From Stentor coeruleus (taxonomy: Eukaryota; Ciliophora; Heterotrichea; Heterotrichida; Stentoridae), in assembly GCA_001970955.1 (NCBI GenBank), contig MPUH01000031.1, forward strand, positions 1-64,000: a stretch of 64,000 nucleotides of DNA. The letters are read 5' to 3'. Both the position numbers and the translations under genes were made by a program. Below are positions 59,530 to 64,000 of the stretch, piece by piece (the stretch's first letter is position 1; the number at the start of each line of letters is the position of its first letter). Under the pieces are notes generated by a model. The model was not told the DNA's origin, did not search any database, and saw nothing but the letters and a program-made list of their open reading frames with translations.

Positions 59530-59955
59530 ATGGATTTCCAGTGCTATTACCCAAATTGTCCAAGGAGTTATAACTCTAAATACAATCTAAAGAGGCACAT
59601 CAACACAAATCATTTACATTTAAAATCATACCCTTGTGACCAGTGTGAAAAAACTTTCGCAAGCAAAAAGAATTTGTTGAAGCATTCTGCAACACATTCA
59701 GAGATTGTATTTGAAGAAATCCCTTTAGTATTAAAGAACAAGGCTAAAACTTCAGGAGGTACACCAGTTGACCTTAGGCCATTACCATTGAGCAGTTATT
59801 ATAGAGAAGTGTTTACTCCTATAATTGTCAATCCTGTGATCAGTAAGCAATGTTTGCCATCATTGCCTCCGATAGATTTTTGTAGGCAATCGCACCAAGG
59901 AGATGCTAAAGTACCTTTACTCCCTATTTTACTTAACTATGCAAACCGTAACTGA
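59530..59955 (+). CDS. Two-finger C2H2 zinc-finger protein
   Basis: A 141-aa protein. Two C2H2 fingers occupy residues 5-59: CYYPNCPRSYNSKYNLKRHI with HxxxxH, then CDQCEKTFASKKNLLKHS with HxxxH, separated by a KSYP linker close to the TGEKP type. The C-terminal 80 residues are Pro/Leu-rich without a named domain (PVDLRPLPLSSYYREVFTPI). Likely a DNA-binding regulator; the first finger has the C-x4-C spacing seen in TFIIIA-type fingers. No intron seen. Confidence 0.85.
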   Translation: MDFQCYYPNCPRSYNSKYNLKRHINTNHLHLKSYPCDQCEKTFASKKNLLKHSATHSEIVFEEIPLVLKNKAKTSGGTPVDLRPLPLSSYYREVFTPIIVNPVISKQCLPSLPPIDFCRQSHQGDAKVPLLPILLNYANRN

Positions 59956-60910
59956 ACTAAGATGTTATCTTAATAAGCCTAATAAATATGATTAAATTTA
60001 TAAACATGCAGAAGGTATATGGTTTATTGAAATGGGGAATATTTTAAGACCATTGGCAAGATTGTATGAAGGAAGTTTCATATGAATGTTTTGATAAACC
60101 AGATGAGTCTTTGGGAATATTACAAGTTTTAATTAAATCAGATGCGTATGATGAGAATATACTGTATGTGTTAAAATATATCAAAAGTTCAGAAAAACTA
60201 AAAAGATTTTATTTTTAGAATGATTTAGGGGAATTTTAATACTGATTAGGTAGCTTGATATTAATCTAGCTAATGATATAAAGTAAAGGATTTTAAAAGC
60301 TGATTAGGATAGTTTATTTAACTTTTTTTTTTATATAAAAAGAATAGTAAGCGAAGTTATGATATGCTGTGATATTGAGTTATATGTTTTTTACTTTATA
60401 GTTTAAGCTATGGCTACTTATTAGTTTAATTTTTACACTATAAACTTGCAATGGGTTTAATATTTTTATCAATTATACTAGGGAACTTATAATTTGATTC
60501 CAAAGTTATTCTGAGTAAAAATCTTCATCATTTTAGTCTATCCTTTTGATTAAAACACAATCATCATATTTACTAAAACTAAAAATACATGGACAACAAA
60601 TTTAAGTTATTTCTTGTATATAAACTTAACTTATATAAAAAAAAATTCTTCTCAAGTAATCCATTTTTGTAAAGGTTAAACATCTTCATGAACTATTCCC
60701 AAATAACTAATTTGCATAACAAAACCTAAATCCAAAAAAGCTTAAAACCTTAAGTTCTCATCATCCTCAAAAAAAAAATCATCAAAAAAACTCACAACCC
60801 CAAAACTTTCTCATATAAAATCATCAAATTATCCACAAAAACTATAAACCCATAAAAAAATCTCAACACATCATCACAATTTTTCTCATAATCAAAACCT
60901 TATAAATACT
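59956..60910. other. Spacer with a gene remnant
   Basis: At 60005-60218 a plus-strand trail reads HAEGIWFIEMGNILRPLARL, then one frame over ECFDKPDESLGILQVLIKSD and NILYVLKYIKSSEKLKRFYF, ending in TAG. The frameshift and lack of a start point to a remnant; family unknown. The last 350 nt are C-rich on the plus strand although the next gene is on the minus strand. Confidence 0.4.
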
Positions 60911-61909
60911 TTATAAATTACTATCATTACTTCTTGATGTTAATACATTAAACCCTGTTACAATCACATCCTCATCTTCTTCCGTTGTGCTACTTATCAT
61001 CTTTATTCCTCTCATTCCAATACTTTCAATAGTCTTAAACTTATAAATAAAACTATTTTCAAGTTCCTGAATTTTTTTCATTCTTTTTTCTAAGTCATTT
61101 TCCAAATCCTCAAGTTTTTCGAATTTTTTTTTATACATAATTTTCTGTTTATCAATATCCATCATACACTTATTCAAATAGTCAGTTTCATTATCGATTT
61201 TCTTCATTTTTTCTATAAGGTTTTTATTGATATTCTCAAACATATCAGAAGTAATTTTTATGTCATAATTCCTCACTTCTATAAGTTCTACAACATTTTC
61301 TAGTTCAAGTTCTTTACTTTTAAGGAAATCCTCATATAAAATTTGTCTTTGATATAAACTTGTGTAATCTTCAAAATACATTGCTAAACGATCTTCAGCT
61401 AGTTTTATAGCTTTTTCTCTTTTGTTTATAGATTGAGATTTAAATCTTATTTCTGATTGGATTCTATGAAGACTTTCACTTAGGATTTGACATTTTTCAA
61501 GTTCTGTTGCTAGTTCTTCATGTTGAGATTCAAGGCCGAGTTCTTTGTTTTCTATTTCTTTTAACTGGTTTTCTAAGATTTTCATCCACTTTTCTTTTTC
61601 TTGTTCAAGGCTTTGATAGACTTTTTGGATTTCTTGCTCGTGTTTTATAAGTTCTGATTCTCGCTTTTTAAGTATATCTTGTTTTTTTTTCATTGTAAGG
61701 GAAAAGGTGTTTTGGGTTTTGTTAAATTTGTCAATGCGGAAATCGAGTTCTTCTGATTTTTTTTTGATGAGATTTTGATCTTTTTTAAGATTTTGACGTT
61801 GTGTTTCAAGGTTTTTTAAGTTTTGAAGGTGATGATCGTTGTTGTTGTGTTGAGGGGATTCTCCTAGATAAAAGTTATCAATGTTTTCAAAGGATTTCAT
61901 ATTTAACAA
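60911..61909 (-). CDS. Long coiled-coil protein
   Basis: A 332-aa protein that is almost entirely coiled coil from residue 20 to 300, rich in Lys, Glu, Gln and Ile (NLKKDQNLIKKKSEELDFRI, NQLKEIENKELGLESQHEEL). The C-terminus is short and acidic (STTEEDEDVIVTGFNVLTS). No signature domain. Likely structural, as in basal-body or cortical fibres; this is inferred from the composition. The ATG at 61907-61909 is first in frame. Confidence 0.78.
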   Translation of the reverse strand: MLNMKSFENIDNFYLGESPQHNNNDHHLQNLKNLETQRQNLKKDQNLIKKKSEELDFRIDKFNKTQNTFSLTMKKKQDILKKRESELIKHEQEIQKVYQSLEQEKEKWMKILENQLKEIENKELGLESQHEELATELEKCQILSESLHRIQSEIRFKSQSINKREKAIKLAEDRLAMYFEDYTSLYQRQILYEDFLKSKELELENVVELIEVRNYDIKITSDMFENINKNLIEKMKKIDNETDYLNKCMMDIDKQKIMYKKKFEKLEDLENDLEKRMKKIQELENSFIYKFKTIESIGMRGIKMISSTTEEDEDVIVTGFNVLTSRSNDSNL

Positions 61910-62480
61910 TATTTAGAATAAGCTTTTTTGAGGTAGGCTATGGATTGTGATTTTAGAGGTTAGGAAATTTATGATAGAAAATGATGTAGGAAGATAAAAT
62001 TTTATAGAAATAATGAGTTTTTTTTGTGTTGAAAAAGGTAGGTTTTGTATTGGAATTTTTGTGTAAGACAAAGTGTGGATTATTTATAAGTTGTTAAGAA
62101 ATTATGATGATGTTTGGGAAAACAGAAATCTGAAAAAGTGTCTTTATTATAAGACACAATTTATCATCATAAAACTATGATGATTTTTTTTAAATAGTTT
62201 GCAAATATTTCCCCAAAAGTATCAATCCAATACTTTATATCCATAATTTATGCCCGTATCTACTATAAAATAGATATATACAAAATACCAATATAACTAT
62301 CAACTAAACTAATAATTATATATAAAAATAGCATATCCTTACATAATAAAAACCTTAAGCACATACAAATAAAATTACCTCTAAAACTAGAATTCTCATA
62401 TAAAGCACTCCATATATACCCCGATTTCTCTAAACCCAATCCTAACGCTAAATTATCACATATCACATAATATAAACATA
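61910..62480. other. Divergent promoter region between coiled-coil genes
   Basis: A 571-nt region between two divergent genes. Plus strand G-rich and C-poor to about 62130, then C-rich and G-poor to 62480. No other feature. Confidence 0.5.
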
Positions 62481-64000
62481 ATGAAAAAAAGAACTCTTAA
62501 TTCAAACTCTGACCCGAAATTTGTCCCCGAAAAGAAGTTTAGAATACTATCTGCTAAGCCAAATTCCCTAGTTCTTCCCCATCTACGAGAAAACAATCAA
62601 GCCTTAACAACCCGAAGACTAATCCTCCCACCAGAAGAACCTAAAAACATAGCAATACGTCATAAAAACTCAAAATCTGATTCATTTTTCTCACCAAGTC
62701 CTAGAGGACATAATCCTCCAATAAAAACCTCATATGGTCATGAGTGGTCAGCAGCTTTAATGGGTGAAAAAATAATCCTCAAGCCAGATCCAAAGACCCA
62801 AGCAGCAGAAGAATTATATCAAAGACTATTAAAAACTTTTAATGAACTTGATTCATTAGAATTAAATGATACAGAAAAACAAAGAGTTAAAAAATCAACA
62901 ACTTTTGCTAATGTTGAAGAGAGAATTATGGAGATAAGTAGAGAAGCGATTAATGCCCAAAGTAGAGAAAATACAGAAAATTCGTTTATTCAAAAAAATA
63001 GGTCGCCGATTATGTTGAGCTTTGACACTACGTCTGAAGATGTATCTAAATATACACAGATTATTGATGAGCTTAAGAAAAAAATCACTAGACATGAGGA
63101 GGTATATGCTATTGATATTGGGATACTTAAGAAAAAAGTTGAGAAACGTAGAAAGGATTTTAAAAAACTTGAATGTGAGTATGAGAATTTGTTAGCTAAA
63201 CATGATAAAGCACTGTTTAAGTATGAGTCTTTGGTAAAATCAGCAAAAGATAGCGAAAAAATGCTTAAATCTGAAATTGAAGAGCTTAAACAGAAGCTTA
63301 AAGATATGAATGAGATGATACACAATAAAAACTACGAACTTGTTCAAGCAACAGGATACATGCAGAGAAATAAAATTGATCGAAGAGAAAAAGAAGAAAT
63401 TATTAAAGAATTACAAGACAAGATGTATCATTTAGCAGATATTAATACAAAGTATATATCTGAAGCTACATCTTTAAAGAGTCAATTAAAATCTTTACAG
63501 TCTGAAATAGAGATTGAAAAAAAATCTGCTTCACTTTTACCATCAGCACTTTCTGATATAAAATCTTTACAGTTGTTGAATTCAGATCTTGAAGAAAGGC
63601 TTAGAATATCAGAAATTAGTATAGAAAATTTGCAAGGAAAACTTGGGAAGGCTAATGAAGAGCTATCGAGTTGCCGTGAAAAAGCTGAGGAAAATGATTC
63701 GATTCTGAGATCTACTATAGAAAAACTTATGTCTGCAACTATGGCTACCCCGTCAAATTCTCATGTACCTCAAGATCATCCTAAAATTCGTAGACATTCA
63801 GACCACACACAAAAATCACTAGACAATATTTCATCAGATATGAACATAAAACTCCTAAACAAGTTACAAACAATGAAAGATAACATGATTGGTAGTCAAC
63901 AAGATATAGAAAAATACAAAAAAGATATCGAGTACTATAAAAAGTCTTTAGAAGAAAGAGATGAATTCATAAAACAAGTTGAAAGCAAACTAATAAGCGA
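62481..64000 (+). CDS. Coiled-coil protein, partial (runs off the right edge)
   Basis: An ATG at 62481 opens a frame still open at the window end, at least 506 codons. The first 80 residues are basic (MKKRTLNSNSDPKFVPEKKF), with TTRRLILPPEEPKNIA. After a stretch containing GHEWSAALMGEKIILKPDP, the chain becomes coiled coil from about residue 190 (EELKKKITRHEEV-type heptads, EYENLLAKHDKALFKYES). A Ser/Pro/His break lies near residue 425 (MATPSNSHVPQDHPK). A gene with no recognised domain, probably a cytoskeletal structural protein. Its real stop lies beyond the window. Confidence 0.85.
   Translation, partial: MKKRTLNSNSDPKFVPEKKFRILSAKPNSLVLPHLRENNQALTTRRLILPPEEPKNIAIRHKNSKSDSFFSPSPRGHNPPIKTSYGHEWSAALMGEKIILKPDPKTQAAEELYQRLLKTFNELDSLELNDTEKQRVKKSTTFANVEERIMEISREAINAQSRENTENSFIQKNRSPIMLSFDTTSEDVSKYTQIIDELKKKITRHEEVYAIDIGILKKKVEKRRKDFKKLECEYENLLAKHDKALFKYESLVKSAKDSEKMLKSEIEELKQKLKDMNEMIHNKNYELVQATGYMQRNKIDRREKEEIIKELQDKMYHLADINTKYISEATSLKSQLKSLQSEIEIEKKSASLLPSALSDIKSLQLLNSDLEERLRISEISIENLQGKLGKANEELSSCREKAEENDSILRSTIEKLMSATMATPSNSHVPQDHPKIRRHSDHTQKSLDNISSDMNIKLLNKLQTMKDNMIGSQQDIEKYKKDIEYYKKSLEERDEFIKQVESKLIS

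Noticed and set aside
1-64000. Transposons, virus-like elements, CRISPR arrays, rRNA genes, telomeric repeats
   Set aside because: No reverse-transcriptase, transposase, integrase or capsid-like coding sequence, terminal repeats, arrays or C4A4-type telomeric runs were visible.

Overview
This window looks like macronuclear DNA of a heterotrich ciliate, most likely Stentor or a close relative (inference). The sequence is very AT-rich, genes are packed on both strands, and nearly every gene is a single long ORF. Where a gene is split, the intron is 15 or 16 nt, GTA...TAG; I could place six with protein evidence. TAA, TAG and TGA all end real genes, so the code is standard, as in Stentor and unlike most ciliates. 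I found no transposon, virus-like element, CRISPR array, rRNA or telomere.

Layout. 1-2.8 kb: a decayed P4-ATPase fragment, an ESCRT-III-like gene and two convergent gene relics. 3.5-9.3 kb: SH3/coiled-coil protein, SRPK-like pseudokinase, a decayed ISY1 splicing factor, an MGC-start acylated protein, a MORN protein. 10.9-17.5 kb: basic protein, PKA-like kinase, RING-like protein, divergent M16 peptidase, SAXO-type axonemal protein. 18-29 kb: CDC20/CDH1, EF-hand/C2/membrane protein, NEK kinase, EH+PX sorting-nexin-like protein, coiled coil, PP2C, cold-shock-domain protein. 31-43 kb: small ORF, basic protein, COQ9, proline-rich membrane protein, DHHC palmitoyltransferase with a tiny MGC protein 11 nt behind it, coiled coil, importin alpha, tRNA-Ala, SFI1-like protein. 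43-49 kb: decayed AGC kinase and three paralogous MGC-start EF-hand-like proteins, the middle one frameshifted. 48.5-64 kb: STPGR-like protein, METTL6-like tRNA methyltransferase, GNAT-like protein, an F-box/CDK/cyclin fusion, RING-B-box protein, bZIP factor, C2H2 factor and two coiled-coil proteins, the last running off the right edge.

Themes. Several genes serve cilia and the cortex (MORN, SAXO, STPGR, NEK, SFI1-like) or the cell cycle (CDC20/CDH1, F-box/CDK/cyclin). Six proteins begin MGC, a combined myristoylation/palmitoylation signature, and the window also carries a palmitoyltransferase. The most unusual object is the 686-aa protein at 51816-53876: an F-box, a CDK domain lacking its catalytic residues, and an A/B-type cyclin in one chain. 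Long spacers often hold decayed host genes, and the coding strand upstream of genes is almost free of G.
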